Shown piece after piece: positions 45,056-55,000 of a stretch of 64,000 nt of DNA. Numbering within the stretch: the first letter of the stretch is position 1; the number at the start of each line of letters is the position of its first letter. Made by a program: the position numbers and the translations under genes. The stretch comes from Bifidobacterium sp. ESL0763 (GTDB lineage Bacteria; Actinomycetota; Actinomycetes; Actinomycetales; Bifidobacteriaceae), in assembly GCF_029433395.1 (NCBI RefSeq), contig NZ_JAQTHW010000001.1, positions 62,001 through 126,000 on the forward strand. Direction: 5' to 3'. A model generated the notes under the pieces. That model was not told the origin of the DNA and made no database searches. It was given only the letters and a program-made list of their open reading frames with translations.

Positions 45056-45770
45056 ATGCTCCTGCTTTCAGAGGGTTTTGCTGCTATCCAGTCTAGTTGC
45101 TTTTTTGGAAGGTGGGATTGGGATTCAAGGCGACCCGGTTATCGTTGCGACGATGAAACGTAAGATAGTTCAGTAATCATGTCAATAAGCACGGTGAATA
45201 TGTGGATAACCCTGAAAAGCCAGTGAACGCCTTGGCATCGAACGCTTTCAGGTGTGTGGATAACTTTGCGGAGAATTGTGGATAAAAGGCTTGGTTATCC
45301 ACAGGAACTCGTTTGCTTTTCAGTTGTCCACAATTTTTGGGGATTAGTCCACGAGTACTCCACCGAAAAATGTGGGTATATCCACCGCTTATCCGCAGCT
45401 TTTACCCACATCTGTGCATAAATCGGTGGATAACTTTTCGTCGTATTCTTTCCACACCCGGTGTGTCGCGCGGTGGACAACGGCGAAATCGCGCGAATGC
45501 CGTCCTGGATGGCGTTCTCCTGGATGCGGTCTTTTCGGCCGGCAGAGTCCCTGTGCGCGACGCGGCCTCAAGCTCGCCGTCGAGCGCCCTGCCATGGGGC
45601 AATGGCGTGCAGACAGGCATACTTGTGGCTCTGACACTTCGCAGTGTGCAGTAGCGCCGGATCATGCTCTGAGATGACGACCGCATGGGATTCCGGACCG
45701 TCGCGTCATGTGGCGACGCCACGGCCCGGCCGGCGTCGCCCGTATCCGCCGTTTCCGGCGTCTTTGCCGC
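45056..45770. other. Candidate oriC: DnaA-box cluster upstream of dnaN
   Basis: 715 bases without a gene. Perfect DnaA boxes: TGTGGATAA at 45201, 45255 and 45277 and TTATCCACA at 45295. One-mismatch boxes: TTGTCCACA 45324, TTATCCGCA 45389, TTACCCACA 45402, TGTGCATAA 45413, GGTGGATAA 45425. Boxes occur in both orientations over about 230 bases, the density expected of an origin. 45434-45770 is GC-rich, with no clear function and no credible gene. Which cluster (this or the one at dnaA) fires is not known from sequence. Confidence 0.85.
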
Positions 45771-48560
45771 TCAGTACCCGATAGGGCCATCCGCGCCCGT
45801 GTCGTCGGTCCGGCCGCCGGCCCTGCGCGCGCGGACCTGCCAGACAATCAGGCATACGGCGGCGATCAGGACCACCAAAGCGATGATCCCCGCCCAGCCG
45901 GATGCCCGCCGCGCAGACGTGCTGCCCGGGTCGGCTTCGGCGTCGCCGTTCGTGTTCGCTGTCCCGGCGTCGCGCCGCTTGCCGACATGGTTGACGCGCT
46001 TGTGGGCGCCGGTGCCCGACGAGTCATGCTGGCTGTCGAGGGTCGCGCCCTCGGCGGTGGCCACCGGCCATTCCTCTCCGAACAGCGCCGGCCCACGCTG
46101 CGCCGAGGTCTGCACGCCACCACGGGCGTTGCCGTTGGACGAGCCGGAACGACCGTGTCTGCCACCATTCGCGCCCGCGTCGCCCTGATGACCGGATCCG
46201 CCGGAGCCGATGGTGCCGTTTTGGGTTCCGTGGCCCGCGCCCGAGCCATTCGGCCTGCCCGTCTCGCCCTGGCTGCTGTGACCCGAGATCGGCTCGAGGC
46301 CGGCGATGGCGTCGATCAGATGCTGCCAGGCGTTGTCGATGGTGCTCTGCGTCGCGTTCGGGTCGTTCTGCGTGCTTTCCGCCAGGTCCAGGGCGTCGAT
46401 GAACCGTGCCCACGAGGAGATGTCGTACCGGTCGTTGTTGCCGACCTGTTCCTTGTGCGCCGCCTCGCCGATGGCGGCGGTCAACGCGGCCTTGTTCCGG
46501 CCGTTGGGGTTCCGACGCTCCAGGGCCTTCATGGCGCCGGTCAGGCGGTTGGTGGCCGCGGAGATCTCCGCCTGGGTCGGGTTATGCTTGCCAAGCACGG
46601 TTTCCGCGTCGGACAGCGCGGCCTGCAGGCCGTTCCACGAGTCGCTGGTGTAGTCGCCTTGGACGAGTCCGTTGGCGTTGTCGGCCAATATCTGCAACGG
46701 GGACCTGTCGAGCTTCGCCTTGGCGTCGCGCAGGTCGCGCAGGGTCGTGTCGACGTCGGCCTGCCCCTTGCTTCCGTCGTCGAGCACGTTGTCGGCGGCG
46801 CGCAGGGCCGTCCGGAACGCGTTCCACGTGGCCTCGGAATAATGGTCGTCCGTTATTCCCCGGTCGTTGAGGTACTCGTCGTTGAGGTCCCTGGAATCCC
46901 TTCCGGTACTGGTCCAGACAGCCTTCAGCGCAAGGGTGTCCGAGGAGAGGGTGATGACGTCTCCGGGCTGGTAGACCTTGTTGGCCGTCTCGTCCTTCCA
47001 CCCGTCGAAGGTGAAGTCCTTGGTCTCGCGGCCTCCGTTGACGTAGGTGATGATGTACCAGCTGTTGCCGGGCAGCCTGACCTTCGTGGGGCGCGTGGCG
47101 ACGCGCGTCGTGCCGCCGTTTCCATCGGGCAGGTCCCTGTCGGCGTCATAGCCGGTGGCGACCAGCGGCGCGGGGCCGGACGGCGGTATGGTGGCCGCCG
47201 AATATCCGCTCGGGGGCGTCCCGTTGTTCAGCGTCACACTCCGCTTCACCTGCCGCAGATAGGTGCCGGAGCTGCCGGCGGAGGCGGCGTTGACCCGATC
47301 GGCCAGCTGCGAGGTGGTGTACGACGCATCGTGGTCGAAGCCGGACGACGGGCCGGTCACCTGCGTCCAGGTGAACGTGGATGCGGTGGAGGAGAAGCTG
47401 CTGCCGGCGTCCAGGCGGGTGGCCGGACCGACGGTGAGTTGGGTGAGGCCAGCAGGCAGCCAGATCGCGCTGGGAGGGGCCTGGCCCGGTGGCAGTGGGC
47501 AGCCCGGGGAAGCCTGGGTCTTGGTCATGTCCCAGCCGGACAGGTCCAGGGCGGTCAGGGAGCTCGTCGAGAACATCTTGGACATGTACCTCACCTTGCC
47601 GGTGTCGAAGGCGCCGAGACCTGGAACGGCGCTTACCTTGGCGTTCGAGAACATGCCGCTCATGTTCTCCACGTTGCCGGTGCGGAAGCTGGAAAGGTCG
47701 AGGGCCATGGGGGTGCCGCCGTTGCGGTTGAGCCCGGCGAACATGTTTTGCATGGTGGTGACGTTGGCGGTGTCGAAGCCGGTGATGGTGAGTTGGCCGA
47801 GGAGATGGCAGCCGGAGAACATGCTTGCCATGGTGGTGACGTTGGCGGTGTCGAAGTTTCTCAGGTCGAGGCTTCGCAGGGACACGTCGCCGGAGAACAT
47901 GCTATCCATGGTGGTGACGTTGGCGGTGTCGAAGCTGCCGATGCTGAGTTGGCCGAGGAGATGGCAGCCGGCGAACATGCTATCCATGGTGGTGACGTTG
48001 GCGGTGTCGAAGTTTCCCAGGTCGAGGCTTCGCAGGGACACGTCGCCGTAGAACATGTTGTCCATGGTGGTGACGCGGCTGGTGTCGAAGCCGGTGAGGT
48101 CGATCCGTTCGAGCGACGGGTCCACCATGAACAGGTGGGACATGCTGGCCAATGGCGAGGAGTCCACCATGTTCGCGCTCGTGAACGTCACCAGGTTGGA
48201 TTTGTAGCTGAGATTGAGACCGGCGGCATTGCTGAACACGGTCTTGGTGGGGCCAGCGAAGGTGACGTGCTGCACCTCGTTGCTCACGGCGTTGGGCATC
48301 ATGTTGTCGGCGCCCTCGGCCTTGACGGTTAGGGTGCAGCCCTCGGCGGTGTCGGACTTCCGCCATCCGGCGCGTCCGCCGGCGGCGGGGGCCGAGAGCG
48401 GCGCGACACAGCGCATCGGTGCGGGAGTGGCCTGGACCTGGGCCTGCGGCCTCGCCTGGCCGGCGTCCGCGTCGGCTTCGGCGGCGTTGGCCAGCGCCGG
48501 GGCGGCCAGCATGGCGATCGCCGCCAGCGCGCCAATCATGGCTTTCCGATTCTTCTTCAT
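45771..48560 (-). CDS. DUF285-FIVAR surface protein, dnaN-proximal copy
   Basis: 929 residues. Signal peptide 1-~27 (MIGALAAIAMLAAPALANA). Residues ~95-290 hold about eight DUF285 units of ~26 residues (MFSGDVSLRSLDLRNFDTAN and similar). A Listeria-Bacteroides-type unit follows (FTFDGWKDE, LKAVWT), then three FIVAR-like helical units of ~60 residues (YTSDSWNGLQAALSDAETVL). A Gly/Asn/Ser-rich linker leads to one membrane helix (GWAGIIALVVLIAAVCLIVW) with a basic stop-transfer; no LPxTG. The ATG at 48560 has GAGGGA upstream. It is the last gene of a minus-strand run behind the two-component pair, and paralogous to the protein at 52040. Adhesion is inferred. Confidence 0.87.
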   Translation of the reverse strand: MKKNRKAMIGALAAIAMLAAPALANAAEADADAGQARPQAQVQATPAPMRCVAPLSAPAAGGRAGWRKSDTAEGCTLTVKAEGADNMMPNAVSNEVQHVTFAGPTKTVFSNAAGLNLSYKSNLVTFTSANMVDSSPLASMSHLFMVDPSLERIDLTGFDTSRVTTMDNMFYGDVSLRSLDLGNFDTANVTTMDSMFAGCHLLGQLSIGSFDTANVTTMDSMFSGDVSLRSLDLRNFDTANVTTMASMFSGCHLLGQLTITGFDTANVTTMQNMFAGLNRNGGTPMALDLSSFRTGNVENMSGMFSNAKVSAVPGLGAFDTGKVRYMSKMFSTSSLTALDLSGWDMTKTQASPGCPLPPGQAPPSAIWLPAGLTQLTVGPATRLDAGSSFSSTASTFTWTQVTGPSSGFDHDASYTTSQLADRVNAASAGSSGTYLRQVKRSVTLNNGTPPSGYSAATIPPSGPAPLVATGYDADRDLPDGNGGTTRVATRPTKVRLPGNSWYIITYVNGGRETKDFTFDGWKDETANKVYQPGDVITLSSDTLALKAVWTSTGRDSRDLNDEYLNDRGITDDHYSEATWNAFRTALRAADNVLDDGSKGQADVDTTLRDLRDAKAKLDRSPLQILADNANGLVQGDYTSDSWNGLQAALSDAETVLGKHNPTQAEISAATNRLTGAMKALERRNPNGRNKAALTAAIGEAAHKEQVGNNDRYDISSWARFIDALDLAESTQNDPNATQSTIDNAWQHLIDAIAGLEPISGHSSQGETGRPNGSGAGHGTQNGTIGSGGSGHQGDAGANGGRHGRSGSSNGNARGGVQTSAQRGPALFGEEWPVATAEGATLDSQHDSSGTGAHKRVNHVGKRRDAGTANTNGDAEADPGSTSARRASGWAGIIALVVLIAAVCLIVWQVRARRAGGRTDDTGADGPIGY
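47791..48102. repeat. 156-bp tandem duplication in the DUF285 coding region
   Basis: 47791-47946 and 47947-48102 are near-identical at DNA level (52 residues, two DUF285 units each). Shared landmarks are AGTTGGCCGAGGAGATGGCA at 47791/47947 and GCTTCGCAGGGACACGTCGC at 47871/48027. Confidence 0.9.
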
Positions 48561-48877
48561 GGCTTCCCTCATCGGCTTGGTCGTTCGGCCGCGACATCGC
48601 TGGTCGCAGGGATTTCGACGGCAAATGACGCAAAACGCATCATATTGTGTCACGCCAGACTATCTGATTGGGATAATCCGGCGCATGACGACGTTTGTCT
48701 CAATATTTGTGGAAACCGATAGGATTTTTGCGTCGGTAAAGGTCTCTGTGGGCGTGCATTATGGCTCAATCATTGACGAGGGCGGACATTTGTCTAGTTA
48801 TGAGAAGATCGGGGAAAATCTGTTGGACAGTTTTATATCAAATATCTAAATAAACAACATTCACCATATCTTCACTG
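48561..48877. other. Gap upstream of the dnaN-proximal DUF285-FIVAR gene
   Basis: 317 bases, no gene. The left half is moderately GC-rich; 48825-48890 is very AT-rich. It should hold the promoter of the surface-protein gene on the minus strand, so that gene need not be cotranscribed with the kinase. Confidence 0.4.
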
Positions 48878-51112
48878 TTAATCGATTGCAGCTTGGTTCC
48901 TCTGTTTGGCGGCGAGCGGGATCATGCAGTTGATGATCCAGGAACCCTCTTCTGATGCGGTCTCGAAGGTGCCTCCCAGCGCCTCGATCGCCTCTTGGTG
49001 CAGGCCGATGCCCTTGCCGTGGGCCACCTGCCCGAAACCGCTGACGTTGCCGGTGCAGTCGTTGGTCTCCATGATGCGCAGGCACCCGCCCTCGAGGCTG
49101 GCGATGAGCACGTACTGGTCGGTGCCCGGCCGCGCGTGGCGGATGATGTTGGTGTAGACCTCGGTGAGCAGGTGGTCCGTGCAATGCAGCGCGTCCATGT
49201 TGACCTCAAGGCCCTCGCCCAGGTCGCCCCGCACCTGCGAGGTGCCGACGTAGCCCAGCGCGTGCAGCGACGAATCCTCGTGCGCGCACCGGCCGAGCAG
49301 CCACTCGCGCACGTCCTGCGCCGCCTCTTCGGCCGCCTCGCCGAGACGGTTGTCGCCGTTGAGCAGGGCGATGACCTCGTCGATGTTCCTCAACGCGCCG
49401 TGCGCCTTCTCGTTCGCCAGCCTGGCCTCGTCGCGGTTCCAGCCGCCGGTGGGGTTGTCGGTGAGCAGGATGATCGAGGAGAGCTCGTTGGTGATGGAGT
49501 CGTGGAGCGCCTCGGCGAGCACGCGGTCGTGCCGCTCCTTGTTGAGTCTGTCGGTCTGTTGGGCCAGCCGCCCGTTCTCCCGGGTGGTCCGGCTCAGCTC
49601 GCCCTCGACCCGGGCGTAGCGGCCGATGAGCCAGGGGCCCATGTAGATCAGTCCCAGCAACAGCAGGGTGTCGATATGCGCGCGGCCGAGGGCGGCGAAG
49701 TCGCAGAAGATCAGCGCGGTCAGGGTGACGCACAGCGCCGGACTCCACGACCTGCCGCGGCGCGAACGGCCCAGCAGCATGCCGCTGGTGATGGCCGGTA
49801 TGTAGACGATCGTGCGTGGGATGCGCGGCACCATCGCCCCGACCGCGCTGAGGACGAACGTGGCCGCCGGGCCCGCCGTGGGCAGGACCATCGAGGAGAG
49901 GGTCAGCAGGCTCGACGCCAGCAGGTTCGCGGTGTAGTCCGGCTGTGTGAAGGCCCCGTCGAAGAACCCGCACACGACTGTCAGCAGGATGCTCGCCGCC
50001 GTGGTGGTCAGGGTGAGCCGGTCGGCGCGGACGAGGCGCGATCCGTGAGTGGGCCTGCGCGACAGGGCGGTGGCGCCGACGCGGCGAGGCGGCGCGGACG
50101 TGCCTTGTGGCTGCACCGCCCCTGACCCGTGACGGGCCTTGCGCGGCGTGGTCTGCGGTGCGCGGGCGCTCGCGGTTGGTCCGACCGCGGTTCCGTTCGC
50201 CGTCTCCATGGCTCCCGCGTCAGTGCGGGGCCCTGCGCCGCAACCGGTATCGCTCGAATCCGGAATCTTGTCTTCGTCGAGCAGGTTGATGACCTCGTGC
50301 GTGCGGTTGAGGGCCTGCTTTGCTTCCGAAGAGACCTGGGCGCGCCCGTCCTCCGTATCGCCGTCAGCGCCGTCGGTGATCGCGATGATCGAACGCAGGA
50401 TCCTGGAGACCGAATCGTGGATCTGCTCGGCCATCCGGTGGTCGCGATCCGCCTGCTGCAGTTGGAAGGTGGTCCGTCGCAGCTGGCTGGTGGTCTCCTC
50501 GGCATGGCGGATTTCGAGCTGCTGCCTGGCCAGGCGGCCCAGCAGCCACGGGCAGAGGAACACCACGATCACGGCGAACAGGCCCGTGTCGATGGGCATC
50601 GCGGGGCCCGTGCCGGAGACGTTGCTGTAGATGACGGTGAGCACGCCGTTGACCGTGACCAGCAGGGGAAGCACGGCGCCGGTCTTCACCCAACGCCTCA
50701 GAAAACCGAGCATCAGCCCGGAGGCGAGGAACGCGACCAGAACGTTCGTCCAGCTGGAATCCGCGACGGGGTAGTCGCTCTGGACCTCGTAGGCGCTGAC
50801 GAGCAGCGAGACCATCAGCGTCGACACAAAGGTGATGATGGGTCCGCCCACCGGCAGGACGAGACAGGAGAGCAGGGGCACGGCAAGCACCGCGGTCATC
50901 ATGCTTCCGGCGCCGGCCGCGGTGAACAGGTTGCCGAACGTCGCGATGCACAGCACCAGCAGGGCGCTCACAAGCGCTACAGCGGCCGTTGGACGGTCGG
51001 CACGCACCAGCCTTCCCAGGCCTGCTGCCAGGTGCCGGAACGCGTTCGCGTCCGAAGGCGGACCGCTCTTTTCCGGCGTGCCGTCCGAACTCACCGGCGC
51101 TCCAGCATCCAT
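48878..51112 (-). CDS. Tandem-duplicated NarL-type sensor histidine kinase (two His domains, one ATPase)
   Basis: 744 residues made of two homologous halves. Half 1 (~30-290): RLVRADRPT, about five membrane helices, PWLLGRLAR, coiled coil, then His232 in MAEQIHDSVSRILRSI. Half 2 (~355-744): RLVRADRLT, about five helices, PWLIGRYAR, coiled coil, then His537 in LAEALHDSITNELSSI. Only half 2 continues into a HATPase domain: N-box Asn665 in TEVYTNIIRHA and G-box GKGIGL at 699-704. Half 1 ends in a ~75-residue linker instead. It is the partner of the response regulator upstream, whose 3' end it overlaps by 22 bases. The likely signal is at the membrane, because no extracellular domain is present. 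Function of the second His domain is unknown. Confidence 0.88.
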   Translation of the reverse strand: MDAGAPVSSDGTPEKSGPPSDANAFRHLAAGLGRLVRADRPTAAVALVSALLVLCIATFGNLFTAAGAGSMMTAVLAVPLLSCLVLPVGGPIITFVSTLMVSLLVSAYEVQSDYPVADSSWTNVLVAFLASGLMLGFLRRWVKTGAVLPLLVTVNGVLTVIYSNVSGTGPAMPIDTGLFAVIVVFLCPWLLGRLARQQLEIRHAEETTSQLRRTTFQLQQADRDHRMAEQIHDSVSRILRSIIAITDGADGDTEDGRAQVSSEAKQALNRTHEVINLLDEDKIPDSSDTGCGAGPRTDAGAMETANGTAVGPTASARAPQTTPRKARHGSGAVQPQGTSAPPRRVGATALSRRPTHGSRLVRADRLTLTTTAASILLTVVCGFFDGAFTQPDYTANLLASSLLTLSSMVLPTAGPAATFVLSAVGAMVPRIPRTIVYIPAITSGMLLGRSRRGRSWSPALCVTLTALIFCDFAALGRAHIDTLLLLGLIYMGPWLIGRYARVEGELSRTTRENGRLAQQTDRLNKERHDRVLAEALHDSITNELSSIILLTDNPTGGWNRDEARLANEKAHGALRNIDEVIALLNGDNRLGEAAEEAAQDVREWLLGRCAHEDSSLHALGYVGTSQVRGDLGEGLEVNMDALHCTDHLLTEVYTNIIRHARPGTDQYVLIASLEGGCLRIMETNDCTGNVSGFGQVAHGKGIGLHQEAIEALGGTFETASEEGSWIINCMIPLAAKQRNQAAID

Positions 51113-51825
51113 ATGCCCACACCCTGGCTCAGGGTGGAGGCGCCCAGCTTCTTGATCGCCCGGTGGGCCCCGGTGCGGATGGAGGAGTCGCTGGTGCCCA
51201 GCTCGTCTGCGATCTGCTTGTAGCGCTTGCCGTGCGCCAGCAGGTCGAGGATCCGCTCCTCGTGGGCGGTCAGCTTCACCTTGGCGTCGGACGGCTCGCG
51301 GCTGATGTGGTCGTAGGCGAGAGTGGCGTCCTCGAAGCGGACGTTGTTGAGCGACGAGTAGGTGTTGCCCTGAGAGATGGCGCGCAGGGCCGCCTGGATC
51401 TGGGGGATGTCGGATTTCGAGACCAGCCCCTGGGCGCCGGCGGAGGCCAAGTCGGCCGCGTAGTGCTCCAGGGAGTAGGAGGTGATGCCGAGGATCCTCA
51501 CCTTGGGGGTCGCCCTGCGGATGGCGCGGCAGACGTCGGGGCCCGTGTAGCTGGAGCTCAGCGACATGTCGAGGATGAGCACGTCGGGCATCGAATGTGG
51601 ATCGGCGGCCTTCGTGATGGTCTCGGTGGCGGAGGTGGAGCTCCAGATCACCTCGCAGTTTGGAATGATGCGGGGCAGCAGGTTGGCCATCGTCATCAGG
51701 GCGAAGTTGTCGTTGTCGGTCACCGCGAGGCGCAACGGCCTGTTGCCGGCGCCCTGGCCACCCGCTCCTGACGGCATGGTCGTCGCATCGTTGTTGATTG
51801 GTGTGTTCCCCCCGTTGGTGGGCAT
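51091..51825 (-). CDS. NarL/FixJ-type response regulator
   Basis: 244 residues. The receiver domain starts at LRLAVTDNDN (acidic pair), with phospho-acceptor Asp86 in DVLILDMSL, the switch Ser/Thr in GITSYS and Lys in LVSKSD. The C-terminal LuxR-type helix-turn-helix reads LTAHEERILDLLAHGKRYKQIADELGTSDSSIRTG. A 30-residue Gly/Asn-rich leader precedes the receiver. The ATG at 51825 has AAGGAG 7 bases upstream; the frame to 51975 is rejected. It is translated with the duplicated kinase and lies between two paralogous surface-protein genes, which are natural candidate targets (inference). Confidence 0.93.
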   Translation of the reverse strand: MPTNGGNTPINNDATTMPSGAGGQGAGNRPLRLAVTDNDNFALMTMANLLPRIIPNCEVIWSSTSATETITKAADPHSMPDVLILDMSLSSSYTGPDVCRAIRRATPKVRILGITSYSLEHYAADLASAGAQGLVSKSDIPQIQAALRAISQGNTYSSLNNVRFEDATLAYDHISREPSDAKVKLTAHEERILDLLAHGKRYKQIADELGTSDSSIRTGAHRAIKKLGASTLSQGVGIWMLERR

Positions 51826-51964
51826 CTTGGACTCCTTAGGGGCTGTGTGGCCGTTGGTATGGACGATGGTGTGGCGTGCGCCGGTCTCGCGATTGTGGCG
51901 TGGGTCACTGTCGCTTACCAGTGTAGTCAGCCTCGGTCTCTGACGGCAAGTGTATACAATACGA

Positions 51965-52000
51965 ATTCGTCCCACCGAATCCTGTTTCGATGGGACGAAT
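51965..52000. terminator. Strong hairpin after the dnaA-proximal surface-protein gene
   Basis: ATTCGTCCCA (51965-51974) pairs perfectly with TGGGACGAAT (51991-52000), with an inner CGA/TCG pair. On the minus strand only TCGTATTGT follows, so it is either a weak terminator or an operator for the response-regulator promoter, which must lie at 51826-51965. Confidence 0.55.
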
Positions 52001-52039
52001 CGGTGGCCGGGCTAGCGTGTCATTGCCCGGCCGGGATCA

Positions 52040-55000
52040 TCAACGGGACTCCGTGTGGTGCTGTGCGCCGACCACGGCGTATTCCTCCTCGTTGCGGCGG
52101 TTGTATTCATACCACACCGCGCCGCAGACGACCGCGACGACGAGCAGCAGCAACAGCAGCCACAGCCAGCTCGGATGGTGCGTGGCGCTCGCGGTGGTGG
52201 TCGCCTTGGGGACCGAGCAGCGGGGGAGCTTCGCCTCGCTGACGGTGCCCGTGGTCCACGCGGACATCTCGACGATGTCGCCGTCGCTGTTCACGCAGGC
52301 CTTGCCGCCCTTGGAGCTGTGCTTGCGGTTGGTGGAGGTGTCGGACCTCTTCGGGGTGACGGTGGCGTTGGTGTCGGCGCCGTTCAGGGTGGTGCCGGAC
52401 GACTGGAACGCGCGGGAGATGTAGTAGACCGGGGAACGGCCCGCCAGCACGGTCGTGTACTGCCAGCTGTTGCCGGATCCACCGCCGTTGCCGTCGCCGC
52501 CTCCGTTATCGGAGCCACCGCCGTTGTTGCCGGAGCCTCCGTTGTCGGCGGCGACCGGTTCGAGGTTGGTGATCGCGTCGACCAGCTGCTGCCAGGCGTT
52601 GTCGATGGTGCTCTGCGTGGCGTTCGGGTCGTTCTTGACGCTCTTGGCGTTCGCCAGGGCCGCCAGGAAGGCGCTCCAGGAGCCGGGGGTGTACCTGCTC
52701 TGGTTCGGCAGCTTCTGGTTGGCGTTGTCGATCACCTGGTTCAGCACGGTCTTGTCACCCTTGGCGATGAGACCAGCGATGGCCTGGTCGAGCTGCTGCT
52801 TGGCCTGGTCGACGTCCGCCTTGGAGGGCGCAGGCGTGGTGGCGATCACGTCGTTGGCGTGGTCGATGGCGGTCTGCACGGGCTGCCAGGAGCCGGTGGT
52901 GTACTTGTTCTGCTGGCCGATGATCGCGGCGACCGCGTCGGCGAGGTCCTGGCGTCCGTTGGGCACCAAGGCGTTGGCGGCGTTGATCAGGCCTGCGAGG
53001 GCGTCGTCCACGTCGGTCTGGCTGGCGTTCGCATTGTCGAGCACGTCCTTGGCGTGCTGCAGCGCGTTGGTGAACGCGGGCCAGTTGGCGGGGTCGAAGT
53101 CGTTCTGCCTGTTGGCCTTGTACTGGTTGTACATGTTCTGCAGGACCGTCTTGCTGGGCACCTTGGTCATGGCGTTCATCGCGTTCTGCAGGTTCTGCTT
53201 GGCCTGGTCGATCGGGCCTTGCGTCGCGTCGGCCGGCAGGTTGGTGGCGGCGTTGATGGCGTTCTGCAGGGCATTCCAGCTGTTCGGGAGGTACTTGCCC
53301 TGGTCCGAGGCGGGATAGTCGTGGTGGGCCTGGCTCAGCAGCGCGTCCAGGGCGGTGCGGTCACCCTTGGCGACGAGGCCGAGCTTGGCCTGGTCGAGCT
53401 GCTGCTTGGCTGCGCCGACCTCGGCGGCCGTGGGTGCGGGCGTCGTGGCGATCACGTCGTTGGCGTGGTCGATGGCGGTCTGCACGGGCTGCCAGGAAGC
53501 GGCGGTGTACTTGTTCTTGTTCGGGGTGGTCTCGGCCACGTCGTCGGCGAGGTCCTGGCGTCCGTTGGGCACCAGGGCGTTGGCGGCGTTGACCAGGCCG
53601 GCCATCGCGGCGTTCACATCGGCCTGGGTCGCGTTCGCGTCGTCGATCACGTCCTTGGCGTGCTGCAGCGCGTTGGTGAACGCGGGCCACTGGGTGGCGT
53701 CACTCGGGTCGAAGTCGGCCTGCTTGTTGTCCTTGTACCGGTTGACCAGGTTCTGCAGGGGCGTCTTGTTGCCCTTCTCGGCCAGGTTGTTCAAGGCGTT
53801 CTGCAGGTTCTGCTTCGCCGTGTCCACCTCGTTCTTGGTGGGGTTGGGCTTGTCGAGCACCGTCTGGCCGGCGCTGATGGCGTTCTGCAGCTGGTCGAGC
53901 GAGCCGGGCGTGTATTTGTCCTTGTCGGCCGTGGAGCCGGCGGGATGGTCCTGCTTGGCCTGGTTGACGGCGGCCTGCAGCTCGGACTTGTCGACCATGA
54001 GGCCGGCGAGCGCGTCGTTCAGCTTATCGGTGGCGTCTTGGACGTCGTTCTTGGTGGCGTCGGCGTCCGCGGCCACGTCGGTCGCGTGGTCCAGGGCGTC
54101 CTTGAGGGCGTTCCAGGAGGCGGCGGTGAAGTCGGACTGGTGCTTGCCCTGGGCCATGCCGATGGCGGCCACGAGGCGGGACTTGTCGACCCGCAGTTTG
54201 TTGAGCGCGTCGTTCAGGTTGTTGAGGGCCGTGTCGACGTCGGAAGACGTGGAGTTCTCATTGCCCTTGACGTTCTCGGCGGCGGCGAGTGCGGTCTGGA
54301 GGTTGGTCCAGGAGTCGGCGGTGTAGCCGGCCTGCTGCTCCTGCCTGGCCTTGTCGATCGCGGCCTGGAGGGCGGTGAGATCGCCCTTCTTCTGCAGGTT
54401 GTCCTTGGCCTTGCTCAGCGCCTTGAACGTGTCGGTCACCTCGGCGTTCGTGGCGTTCGTGTTGTTGAGCACCTGCTGCGCCTTGTCGCGCTTGTTCTGC
54501 AGTTCGGTCCAGGTCGCGGGGGTGTAGTCGCCCTGGTTCAGCTTGCCGGTCTCGTCGTAGAGGTACTGGAGCGTTTCCTTGTTGGGGACCATCTGCAGCT
54601 TGTTGCGCGCGTCCTTGAGGTCGCTCAGCGCCTTGTTGACGTCCGCCTGGGTCTTGCTGCCGTCGTTGAGCACGTTGTCGGCGGCGGTCATCGCATTGTG
54701 GAAGACGGTCCAGGTGGCGTTGGTGTAGTTGTCCTTGTGGAGGGTGGAGCCATCGATGTAGGCGTCGTTGAGCTCACGCGAATCGCGGTTCTTCGTCCAT
54801 TTCGCACTGAAGGTCTTGTTGCCGGAGGCCATGTCCACGGGGTCGTTGGGCTGGTAGGTCCTGTTGTCGCCGGACCAGCCGTTGAACGTGAAGTCCTTCG
54901 AGATGCGGCGGCCGTTCATGTACTGGATGGAGAATCCGTTGGCGGGGGCCTTGACGCCGGTGTAGTGGGCGTCGACGTTGGCCGTGCCACCCATGCCGTT

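Noticed and set aside
45708-48332. 874-residue plus-strand open frame opposite the dnaN-proximal surface gene
   Set aside because: Shadow of the DUF285 repeats; no ribosome site and no recognisable family.
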